This document shows, piece by piece, positions 34,876-43,380 of a DNA stretch of 60,521 nt; position 1 is the stretch's first letter; each line of letters opens with the position of its first letter. Source of the DNA: Amycolatopsis sp. CA-126428 (GTDB lineage Bacteria; Actinomycetota; Actinomycetes; Mycobacteriales; Pseudonocardiaceae). A model generated the notes under the pieces. That model saw only the letters and a list, made by a program, of their open reading frames with translations. It did not search any database and had not been told where the DNA came from. The stretch covers positions 1 to 60,521 of the forward strand of contig NZ_PPHF01000178.1 of NCBI RefSeq assembly GCF_002904335.1. The letters are read 5' to 3'. A program made the translations under genes and the position numbers.

Positions 34876-35670
34876 TCAGCTCCCCTTGGGCGGAACGAGT
34901 TGCAGGTAGACGGTGGTGAGGATCAGGTTCAGCACGAACAGCAGCAGGAACGTGATGACCACCGACTGGTTGACCGCGTCGCCGACGCCCTTCGGGCCGC
35001 CCTTGGGGTTGAGGCCGCGGTAGGAGGCGACCACCCCGGCGACGAAGCCGAAGATGAGGGCCTTGATCTCGCTGATCCACAGGTCGGGCAGCTGGGCCAG
35101 GGCGGAGAAGCTGGCCAGGTAGGCGCCCGGGGTGCCGTGCTGCATGATCACGTTGAAGAAGTAGCCGCCGAGCACGCCGACGACGCTGACCATGCCGTTG
35201 AGGAAGACGGCGACGCCCATCGCGGCGAGCACCCGCGGCACGATGAGCCGCTGGACCGGCGAGACGCCGAGGACCTCCATCGCGTCGATCTCTTCGCGGA
35301 TGGTGCGGGAGCCGAGGTCCGCGCACATCGCGCTGCCGCCGGCGCCGGCGATGAGCAGGGCCGTGACGATCGGGCTGGCCTGCTGGATGATCGCGAGCAC
35401 GCTCGCCGCGCCGGTGAACGACTGCGCGCCGATCTGCGTGGTCAGCGAGCCGATGTGCAGGGCGATCACCGCGCCGAACGGGATGGAGACCAGCGCCGTC
35501 GGCAGGATCGACACGCTCGCGATGAACCAGAACTGCTGGATCAGCTCCCGCGCCTGGAACGGGCGGCGGAAGGTCAGCCGGACGACGTCGAGGCCGAGTC
35601 CGTAGAGCCGTCCGGTCTGCCGCAATGCGGCCGCCCCCGGGAACGACGCCGTCGTCGTCCGTTCGGCCAT
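34876..35670 (-). CDS. yrbEA: MlaE-family permease YrbEA
   Basis: A 264-residue permease, first gene of the mce operon. It has the family elements SVSILPTALVSIPFGAVIALH, ADLGSRTIREEIDAMEVLGVSPVQRLIVPRV and a C-terminal YRGLNPKGGPKGVGDAVN loop before the last membrane helix. The EEIDAMEVLG loop is the expected docking site for an Mce ATPase, which is not encoded in this window. The ATG at 35670 is followed upstream by an AT-rich patch that probably holds the operon promoter. Confidence 0.93.
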   Translation of the reverse strand: MAERTTTASFPGAAALRQTGRLYGLGLDVVRLTFRRPFQARELIQQFWFIASVSILPTALVSIPFGAVIALHIGSLTTQIGAQSFTGAASVLAIIQQASPIVTALLIAGAGGSAMCADLGSRTIREEIDAMEVLGVSPVQRLIVPRVLAAMGVAVFLNGMVSVVGVLGGYFFNVIMQHGTPGAYLASFSALAQLPDLWISEIKALIFGFVAGVVASYRGLNPKGGPKGVGDAVNQSVVITFLLLFVLNLILTTVYLQLVPPKGS

Positions 35671-36154
35671 TCGTGTGCCTCCAGCGGTTTCGGCGGCACG
35701 CCGAATACACCCGAGATGACCACAGGGAAATGGACCGAATGGACTAATAATTACCGGCCATTCACGGTCTCGGGAGTGCCGTGCCGTTTCCTACTGGTCG
35801 GTACGCTAACGACGGCCTTGCTGGGAGACAAGAACTTGAGCAGGATCACGGGGTCACGGGCTGGTAACCGCGCATTTCTTGTCCAGAGCTGACAAACGGA
35901 CCCGATCTTGTTGTCAGCGAAGGAAAAGAAACTCCGCCGGCGACCCCACCCGCGCTCGACGCCCCACCCCGCTTTGTCAATTCCCGCGCACTCCGCCGGA
36001 CGACACGCGTGACGGGGAAGCCGACACGCGTGATCCGGGAGCCGACACGCGTGATCAGGAGGACGACACGCCGGGGGACCCCGGCCTGCGCCGTGTCGAC
36101 CCTTCAATCACGCGTGTCGACCTTTGAATCACGCGTGTCGACCCGTTGCGCACG
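35671..36154. other. Intergenic region between mce operon and LLM gene (484 bp)
   Basis: No supported gene. The part near 35740-35760 is AT-rich (TAATAATTACC) and likely holds the mce promoter, reading leftward. GCTGACAA (35888-35895), 15 nt, TTGTCAGC (35911-35918) is a long-spaced inverted repeat. From 36002 to 36139 lies the 21-bp-lattice array. Open frames over the array give 7-residue repeats that come from the 21-bp period and not from selection. Confidence 0.75.
36002..36139. repeat. Array of CACGCGTG sites on a 21-bp lattice
   Basis: Full CACGCGTG palindromes begin at 36004, 36025, 36046, 36109 and 36130. Degenerate versions fall on the same lattice at 36067 and 36088. The four left-hand units read GACACGCGTGA-like and the right-hand ones TCACGCGTGTC-like, so the flanks invert near 36080 while the register holds. 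21 bp is two helical turns, so all cores face the same side of the DNA. Weak matches (5 of 8) extend one unit on each side. Confidence 0.9.
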
Positions 36155-37155
<1,001 letters not shown>

Positions 37156-37159
<4 letters not shown>

Positions 37160-38535
37160 CGCCCCGGTGCCGTCAATGCTTCCCGAATCGCGGCCGGATC
37201 GTCCCCGCTGAACGTCACGACGCCGTCCGGACGCACGAGCAGCGCGTCCGCCGGGGCGTCCGGGCAGGCGGCTGTGACGATCTTCACGCCCGGACCGGCG
37301 GCCTCCCGCAGGTCGGCGCGGTCGGCGAAGTCGAACAGCACGGTGGGCGCGTCACGCATGACTTCCGCCACCCGGGTCGGCTCGCCGCCGACGGTCAGCG
37401 GCAGGTCGGGCACGTACGGCAGCTCGTCGGCGTCCCGCAGGAGCCCGGCCAGGTGCCGGGTCGCTTCGGGCAACGCGGCCAACTCGCCGAAGAGCGTCCG
37501 CAGGGCGTCGCCGTCCTCGCCGGTCAGGCGGTCGAGCAGGGCCTGGACCCGGGTCTGCGTCAACGTCCGCGCCGCCACCGGGCGCCGCTCGGCGTCGTAG
37601 CTGTCGAGGAGACTCTCCGGAGCCGAACCGCAGACGACGGCGGCGAGCTTCCAGCCGAGGTTGACGGCGTCGAGCAGCCCGACGTTGAGCGCCGACCCAC
37701 CGGCAGGAAAGACGTGCGCGGCGTCGCCCGCGAGCAGCACCCGCCCGGCCCGGTACTGCGAGGCGAGCTGCGCCGAACTCGCCGTCCGCGACAGCCAGAG
37801 CGGTTCGCCCAGCGGCAGGTCGGTGCCGAGGACCCGCCGGACGGCGTCGCGGAACTCGTCGAGCGTCGGCTCGCCGGGCGGCTCCGGCGTCACTTCGCGC
37901 ACGCCGGCGATCACGACGCCCGGCGTCAGCGAAGTCACCAGCACCCGGCCGCCGGGACGGCGGTTCCAGCCGCGCTCCAGTCCCGCCACCGTGGCGAAGA
38001 GGTCCACGTCGGCCCGGAAGTGCCCGAGGCGCATCAGCTCGTCGCCGGTGGTGCCGGGGAAGCCGATGCCGGCCAGCTCGCGGACGCGGCTGTGTGCGCC
38101 GTCGCAGCCGGCGATGTACCGCGGCTCGATGCGGTACTCGCCGTCCGGGCCGCGGACGGTGCCGAGGTCCACCAGTTCGTGACCCCGCCGGATTTCGGCG
38201 CCGAGCTCGGTCGCGCGCTCCTCCAGCAGGGCCTCCATCCGTGGCTGCTGCAGCATGAGCGTGCGCAGCGGCGCGTCCGGCCCGGAGAAGCGGAGGGGGA
38301 CCGGCCCGAACGGGAAGCCGGGGACGGGGCCGGCGAACGCCGCTTCGGCCCGGAACCGGTCCAGGAGTCCCCGGTGGTCGAGCTGCTCGACGATCCGGCC
38401 GCCGAGCCCGTTCGCCCGCGGCCGCCGGTCCGGTTCGGTCCGCCGGTCCAGGACCACCACCTTCGCGCCGCCGAGCCGCAGCTCCGCCGCCAGCATCAGG
38501 CCCACCGGGCCCGCTCCGATCACCGCTACGTCCAT
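37156..38535 (-). CDS. FAD-dependent aromatic-ring monooxygenase (PheA/TfdB type)
   Basis: A 459-residue flavoprotein hydroxylase. N-terminal FAD site VIGAGPVGLMLAAELRLGG, DG motif AGCDGAHSRVR, and GD motif LLAGDAAHVFPAGGSALNVGL. It resembles aromatic hydroxylases and rifampicin monooxygenase (Rox) in layout; antibiotic substrate is only a possibility. ATG at 38535 with GAGGGCG upstream. Reads leftward from twin operators at 38551-38588, divergent from an HTH gene. Confidence 0.85.
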
Positions 38536-38550
38536 CACGCCCTCCAGAGT

Positions 38551-38588
38551 GTCAGTTCAAACTGACGACCATGTCAGGCTAGACTGAC
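38551..38588. promoter_or_regulatory. Twin 16-bp operators in a divergent promoter
   Basis: GTCAGTT, 2 nt, AACTGAC (38551-38566) and GTCAG, 6 nt, CTGAC (38573-38588), 22 bp centre to centre. The second covers a -10-like TAGACT (38580-38585); TTCAAA (38556-38561) is an 18-nt-spaced -35. Initiation should fall almost on the ATG at 38594, a leaderless start. Confidence 0.75.
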
Positions 38589-38593
38589 ACACC

Positions 38594-38797
38594 ATGGAAG
38601 CGGAAGAGCTTTCGGGACGCGTCTCGGAAACGGACCCGGCGGTGGCGTTGCGGGCGGTGGGCGCCCTGCACCGGCTCGCCGAGCAGGTCGAAGCGGCGGC
38701 CGTCGCGCACGCACGGGAGCGGGGCTGGTCGTGGGAGCAGATCGGGGACGCGCTCGGCGTCGCCCGGCAGTCCGTGCACGCCAAGTACGGGAAGTGA
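38594..38797 (+). CDS. Small helix-turn-helix protein
   Basis: A 67-residue protein. A helix-turn-helix lies at about 40-65 (WSWEQIGDALGVARQSVHAKYG), related to sigma-70 region 4-like or MerR-free HTH proteins often next to Clp-N genes. Residues 1-38 form one helix (ALRAVGALHRLAEQVEAAAV). The ATG at 38594 has no ribosome site but sits on the predicted transcription start, so it is probably leaderless. It likely binds the twin operators just upstream and controls both directions. Confidence 0.8.
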   Translation: MEAEELSGRVSETDPAVALRAVGALHRLAEQVEAAAVAHARERGWSWEQIGDALGVARQSVHAKYGK

Positions 38798-38804
38798 GGT
38801 CCTC

Positions 38805-39269
38805 GTGCTCGACCGGCTGATCGCCAAGAGCCCGTTCGCCGTGGTGGTGACGGCGGCCCTGGAGGAGTCCCGCCGCCGCGGCGACCGGCGGCTCGGCACC
38901 GAACACCTGCTGCTGGGCCTGTTGCACGACCCGGACAGCGCGCTCGCGCTCGGCATCGGCCTGGCCGAGGCCCGCGCGGCCCTGGACCGCCTGGACCGGG
39001 CGGCCTTGGCGGCGCTCGGCATCGAGGTCGAAGGCCTCCGCCCGGCCGAAGTCCCGGCGCGGCGCGGAAAGCTGACCCTCGGAGCGTTCACCTCCGGTGC
39101 GCGCGCGGTCGTCAACGAGGCGATCGGCGGGACGCCCCGGCCGCGCGATCCGGCGCGGCTGCTGCGCGTGCTGCTGAAGCTGGCCCCGCCCGACCCGGCG
39201 GCCGATTTGCTGGCGGAACTCGGCGTCGACTCCGAAGCGGTTCACCGGTCGCTGGATTCCCGCACCTGA
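38805..39269 (+). CDS. Clp-N domain protein
   Basis: A 154-residue protein with a Clp N-terminal repeat pair: AALEESRRRGDRRLGTEHLLLGLLHDPDS and FTSGARAVVNEAIGGTPRPRDPARLLRVLLK. It has no ATPase or peptidase domain. Such stand-alone Clp-N proteins pair with small HTH proteins in actinobacteria and may act as ligand-sensing partners of the HTH. GTG at 38805, 7 nt after the HTH gene, with GTGAGGTC upstream. The two-gene unit is the divergent partner of the oxidoreductases. Confidence 0.83.
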   Translation: MLDRLIAKSPFAVVVTAALEESRRRGDRRLGTEHLLLGLLHDPDSALALGIGLAEARAALDRLDRAALAALGIEVEGLRPAEVPARRGKLTLGAFTSGARAVVNEAIGGTPRPRDPARLLRVLLKLAPPDPAADLLAELGVDSEAVHRSLDSRT

Positions 39270-39325
39270 TCGCGCGCTTTTGGCTACGGTGGGCGAATCG
39301 GTGAATGAGCCACAGGGAGGACCGG

Positions 39326-42300
39326 GTGCCGCGTCCCGAGCGACCCTTGGATCCCGGGGACGATCTGCTCGTCGAATTCGCCGCCGATCTCCGGCGGTTG
39401 CGCGAGAGCGCCGGAAATCCGACCTACCGCGAGCTCGGGCGGCGCGCGCACTACTCGGCGGGAACGCTCTCGGAAGCCGCCGGCGGGCGGAAACTCCCCA
39501 GCTTGGCCGTCACGCTTGCCTACGTCCGGGCCTGCGGCGGGGTGCCGGCGGAATGGGAGGAACGCTGGCACGCCGTCGCCGAAGAGTCGCGTGCGGACGG
39601 TACCGATTCACCGCGCGAGCCGGAACCCGGGGAAACTCCGCCGTATGTCGGGCTGGCCGCTTTCACGCCCGCCGACGCGGACCGATTCTTCGGCCGCGAA
39701 CGGCTCGTCGAAAAAGTTGTCGAACGGCTCGGGAGACAGCGTTTTCTCGCCGTCCTCGGCGCGTCCGGTTCGGGAAAGTCGTCCCTGCTGCGGGCCGGGC
39801 TGCTGCCTTCGGTGAAGGGGCCGGCCGTGCTGCTCACCCCGGGGCACCGCCCGCTGGAGGAGTGCGCGGTCAAGTTCGCCGCCGCGCTCGGCGTCGCGCC
39901 CGGGGCCCTGTTCGACGACTTCGCCGCGCACCCGAGCCACCTCGGCCTAGCCGCGCGTCAGCTGGCCGACGGCGAGGACGAAGACGTCGTGCTGGTCGTC
40001 GACCAGTTCGAAGAGGTCTTCACCCTCTGCCAGGACGACCAGGAACGGGCCCGCTTCCTCGACGCGCTCGTCACCGCGACCACCGAACCCGGCAGCCGCA
40101 CCCGGGTCGTCCTCGGCATCCGCACCGACTTCTACACCCACTGCGCGCGGCACGCCGAGCTCGCCGAGGCCATGCAGGACGCCCAGATCCTGGTCGGCCC
40201 GATGACGACCGAGGAGCTCCGGCAGGCGATCTCGCGGCCCGCCGTCGACACCGGGTACCGCGTCGAGAACGCCCTGGTCTCCCGGCTCGTCGCCGATGCC
40301 ACCGGCCAGCCCGGCGTGCTGCCGCTGCTTTCGCACGCGCTGCTGGAGACGTGGCGGCGCCGCCGCGGCACCACGCTGACCCTCGCCGCGTACGAGTCGG
40401 CCGGCGGCATCGAGCGGGCCATCGCGCAGACGTCCGAAGGCACTTTCGCCAAGCTTTCCCCGCGCCAGCAGCGGCTGGCGCGGCAGATCTTCCTCCGCAT
40501 GACCGCCCTCGGCGAAGGCACCGAAGACACCAAGCGGCGCATCGGCCGCGCCGAGCTCGACGCCGACGACACCGACACCGCCGTGGTTCTCGCCGAGCTG
40601 GCCGCGGCCCGGCTGGTCACCCTCGACGACACCGGCATCGAGATCGCCCACGAAGCCCTCATCCGCGGCTGGCCGCGGCTGCGCGAGTGGCTCACCGAGG
40701 ACCGCGAAGGCCTGCGCGTCCACCGGCAGCTCACCGAGGCGACCGGCGCCTGGGAGTCCGTCGACGAGGACCCCGGCTGGCTCTACCGCGGCACCCGGCT
40801 GGCCATCGCCCGGGAGTGGGCCGCGCACCAGGATTCGGCGCTGTCGCGGCGCGAACGGCGGTTCCTCGACGCGAGCCTCGCCGTCGAACACGCCGAGCGG
40901 GACCGCGACCGCCGCCGCACCCGGCGGCTCCGCCAGCTGGTCGCGCTGCTCGCGGTGCTGCTGGTCGTCGCCGTGGCCGCCACCGCCTACGCCGTGCGCG
41001 CCGAGACCACGGCCACCGAGCAGCGCAACGACGCGCTCGCCTACAAGGTCGCCGGCCAGGCGCTGGCCATGCGCGCCACCAACCCCGCGCTGGCCGCGCA
41101 GCTCGCGCTCGCCGCGTACCGCCTCGATCCCGGGGCCGACGAGCGCAGCGGCCTGCTCGGCATGTTCGGCACGCCGTACGCGACGCGGCTCACCGGGCAC
41201 ACCGGCCGGGTCAACACCGTCGCCCTCCGCCCGGACGGGCGGGTCATCGCCACGGCCAGCTGGGACGGCACGGCCCGGCTCTGGGACGTCCACGACCCGC
41301 ACCACCCGGTGCCGCTGGGCGTGCTCGCCGGCCACGAAGGCAACGTGAACAACGTCGCCTTCGCGGCCGACGGCCGGACCGTCGCCACCGCGGGCTTCGA
41401 CGGCACCGTCCGCGTCTGGGACGTCTCCGACCCGGCGCGGCCGGGGCCCGGCACGGCGATCGAGCGGCACCAAGACGTCAAGGCGTACGCGGTGGCCTTC
41501 AGCCCGGCCGGGCCGCTGCTGGCGACCGCCGACTTCAAGGGCACGATCCGGCTCTACGACACCACCGACGCCGCCCACCCGCGGCCGGCGGGGGAGCTGA
41601 CCGGGCACACGTCCTACGTCAACAACCTCGCCTTCGGCGGCGACGGCCGGCTGCTCGCCTCCGCGTCGGCCGACGAGACCGCCCGCCTCTGGGACGTCGC
41701 TTCGCGGACCCAGCTCGGCGTCGTGGCCGGGCACACCGACGTCGTGCACTCGGTGGCGTTCAGCCCCGGCCGGCCCGTCCTCGCCACGGCGAGCCAGGAC
41801 CAGACCGCGCGGCTGTGGGACATCGCCGACCCGGCCCACCCGGCGCCGCTGGCCTCGCTCACCACGCACAAGGCGATCGTGCGCTCGGTGGCCTTCGCCG
41901 CCGACGGGCACACGCTCGCCACCACCGGCTTCGACCGCACGGCCCGGCTGTGGGACGTCGCCGACCCGCGGCAGCCGCGTGAGCTGCAGTCGCTGCCCGG
42001 GCACACCAGCGCGGTCGTCGCCGCGGTGTTCACCCGCGACGGCCGCACCCTCGCCACGGCCAGCGACGACCAGTCCGCCCGGCTCTGGGACCTGCCCGGG
42101 CCCGCCGTCGCCGCGCACACGGCCCAGGCGTGCCACGTCACCTTCGGCCCCGGCGGCAAGCTGCTGGCTTCCGGCGGCTACGACGGAACCGTGCGGCTGG
42201 ACGACCGCACCGACCCGCGCGCGCCGCGGGAGGCGGCCACGATCGGCGGGTTCGGCGACGCGGTCTGCGGCGTCGCGATCAGCCCCGACGGCCGGACCCT

Positions 42301-43120
42301 GGCCACCGGCAGCTGGGACCACACGATGACACTGCGGGACATCACAAACCCGGCCGAGCCCGGGCCGCCGGTGGTGTTCAACCGGCTCCACGACGACGTC
42401 GACGCGGTCGCCTTCAGCCCGGACGGCCGGCTGCTCGCCACCGCGGGCGACGGCCACACGGCCCGGCTCTGGGACCTCGCCGACCGGACCCGTCCGGTCG
42501 AGATCGCGAAGCTCGAGGGCCACGGGGACGACGTCCACACCCTCGCTTTCCGCCCGGACGGCCGGACGCTCGTCACCGCGGGCTGGGACCACACCGCGCG
42601 GCTCTGGGACATTTCGGCGCCCCGGGCCCCGCGGCCGCTCGCGAAGCTGACGGGCCACACCGACACGATCTTCTCGGTCGCCTACAGTCCCGACGGCCGG
42701 CACGTCGCCACGGCGAGCGCCGACCGCATGGTCCGCCTGTGGGACGTCACCGACCCGGCGCACGTGCCGCCCCCGGTGGTGCTGGACGGCCACGCGGACG
42801 TCGTCATGTCGGTGTCCTTCAGCGGCGACGGCCGGACGCTGGCGTCCGGCAGCTACGACCGGACGATCCGGCTGTGGGACGTCGCCGCGGCGACGCCGTA
42901 CGCGGTCCTGCCCGAGCAGCGCGACCGCGTCTACGCCGCGCAGTTCGCGCCGGACGGCCACACCCTGGCGGGCGGGGGCGCGGACGGCACCGTGCGGTTC
43001 TGGGAGGCCGATCCGGACCGGGCGGCCCAGCGGATCTGCGCGGCGGTGTCACCCCGGATCACCGAAGCCGAGTGGAGGGAAAGCTTCCCGGACCTCGGCT
43101 ACGCCCCACCCTGCCCCTGA
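39326..43120 (+). CDS. Membrane-anchored nSTAND NTPase with 14 WD repeats
   Basis: A 1264-residue protein. Residues 10-75: XRE-like HTH (TYRELGRRAHYSAGTLSEAAGG). About 100-480: nSTAND NTPase with Walker A GASGSGKSSLL (about 144-154) and Walker B VVLVVDQFEE. Membrane helix about 535-557 (LVALLAVLLVVAVAATAYAV). About 620-1250: 14 WD units (ARLWD-type endings such as WDGTARLWDV, YDRTIRLWDV), enough for two seven-bladed propellers. GTG at 39326 follows AGGGAGG and is preferred to the in-frame ATG at 39305. A signal-sensing scaffold is likely; a conflict-system role is possible. Confidence 0.88.
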   Translation: MPRPERPLDPGDDLLVEFAADLRRLRESAGNPTYRELGRRAHYSAGTLSEAAGGRKLPSLAVTLAYVRACGGVPAEWEERWHAVAEESRADGTDSPREPEPGETPPYVGLAAFTPADADRFFGRERLVEKVVERLGRQRFLAVLGASGSGKSSLLRAGLLPSVKGPAVLLTPGHRPLEECAVKFAAALGVAPGALFDDFAAHPSHLGLAARQLADGEDEDVVLVVDQFEEVFTLCQDDQERARFLDALVTATTEPGSRTRVVLGIRTDFYTHCARHAELAEAMQDAQILVGPMTTEELRQAISRPAVDTGYRVENALVSRLVADATGQPGVLPLLSHALLETWRRRRGTTLTLAAYESAGGIERAIAQTSEGTFAKLSPRQQRLARQIFLRMTALGEGTEDTKRRIGRAELDADDTDTAVVLAELAAARLVTLDDTGIEIAHEALIRGWPRLREWLTEDREGLRVHRQLTEATGAWESVDEDPGWLYRGTRLAIAREWAAHQDSALSRRERRFLDASLAVEHAERDRDRRRTRRLRQLVALLAVLLVVAVAATAYAVRAETTATEQRNDALAYKVAGQALAMRATNPALAAQLALAAYRLDPGADERSGLLGMFGTPYATRLTGHTGRVNTVALRPDGRVIATASWDGTARLWDVHDPHHPVPLGVLAGHEGNVNNVAFAADGRTVATAGFDGTVRVWDVSDPARPGPGTAIERHQDVKAYAVAFSPAGPLLATADFKGTIRLYDTTDAAHPRPAGELTGHTSYVNNLAFGGDGRLLASASADETARLWDVASRTQLGVVAGHTDVVHSVAFSPGRPVLATASQDQTARLWDIADPAHPAPLASLTTHKAIVRSVAFAADGHTLATTGFDRTARLWDVADPRQPRELQSLPGHTSAVVAAVFTRDGRTLATASDDQSARLWDLPGPAVAAHTAQACHVTFGPGGKLLASGGYDGTVRLDDRTDPRAPREAATIGGFGDAVCGVAISPDGRTLATGSWDHTMTLRDITNPAEPGPPVVFNRLHDDVDAVAFSPDGRLLATAGDGHTARLWDLADRTRPVEIAKLEGHGDDVHTLAFRPDGRTLVTAGWDHTARLWDISAPRAPRPLAKLTGHTDTIFSVAYSPDGRHVATASADRMVRLWDVTDPAHVPPPVVLDGHADVVMSVSFSGDGRTLASGSYDRTIRLWDVAAATPYAVLPEQRDRVYAAQFAPDGHTLAGGGADGTVRFWEADPDRAAQRICAAVSPRITEAEWRESFPDLGYAPPCP

Positions 43121-43309
43121 TCACCGTGCCGGGGGTTTGTTCGGCGTTGTTGTTCGGTGGGTGAGCGCGGACACCGAACAACCCGGATCGGCTAGACATG
43201 CCCTTGGACGCGCTCGCGTCCCACGACGTTCGTTTCACCGGGGGTCTGAAGGGCTCCTTCGAGGGCACGGGAACCCGCCCCCCGCCCCCCGAAGGGGCCC
43301 TTCAGCGTT

Positions 43310-43377
43310 CTGCCGCGCCGGTCGTGAGTGGTAAGGAGGGTTAGAACCCTCCTTACCACTCACGACCGGCGCGGCAG
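43310..43377. terminator. Bidirectional palindrome, copy 2
   Basis: Perfect 33-nt arms (43310-43342 and 43345-43377) with a 2-nt AG centre. The inner part carries the CGTGAGTGGTAAGGAGGGTT core of copy 1 at 5013. It ends 3 nt before the stop triplet of the minus-strand helicase gene and follows the converging WD gene by 190 bp. 43121-43309 holds no gene. Confidence 0.88.
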
Positions 43378-43380
43378 GGG

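Noticed and set aside
26342..35670. Mce ATPase gene in this operon
   Set aside because: All frames between 26.3 and 35.7 kb are accounted for and none carries Walker motifs.
35879..36127. Short frame with seven-residue repeats over the CACGCGTG array
   Set aside because: The repeat is a consequence of the 21-bp DNA period; frames exist on both strands and none has a ribosome site.
36002..36139. CRISPR array
   Set aside because: Unit and spacing are one 21-bp lattice, with no unique spacers and an orientation switch; no cas genes are present.
39305..39325. ATG at 39305 as start of the WD-repeat gene
   Set aside because: The GTG at 39326 has a good AGGGAGG site; the ATG has none.
39947..42961. 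Long minus-strand frame inside the WD-repeat gene
   Set aside because: It is a shadow of periodic WD coding; periodic Arg/Gly/Val composition only.
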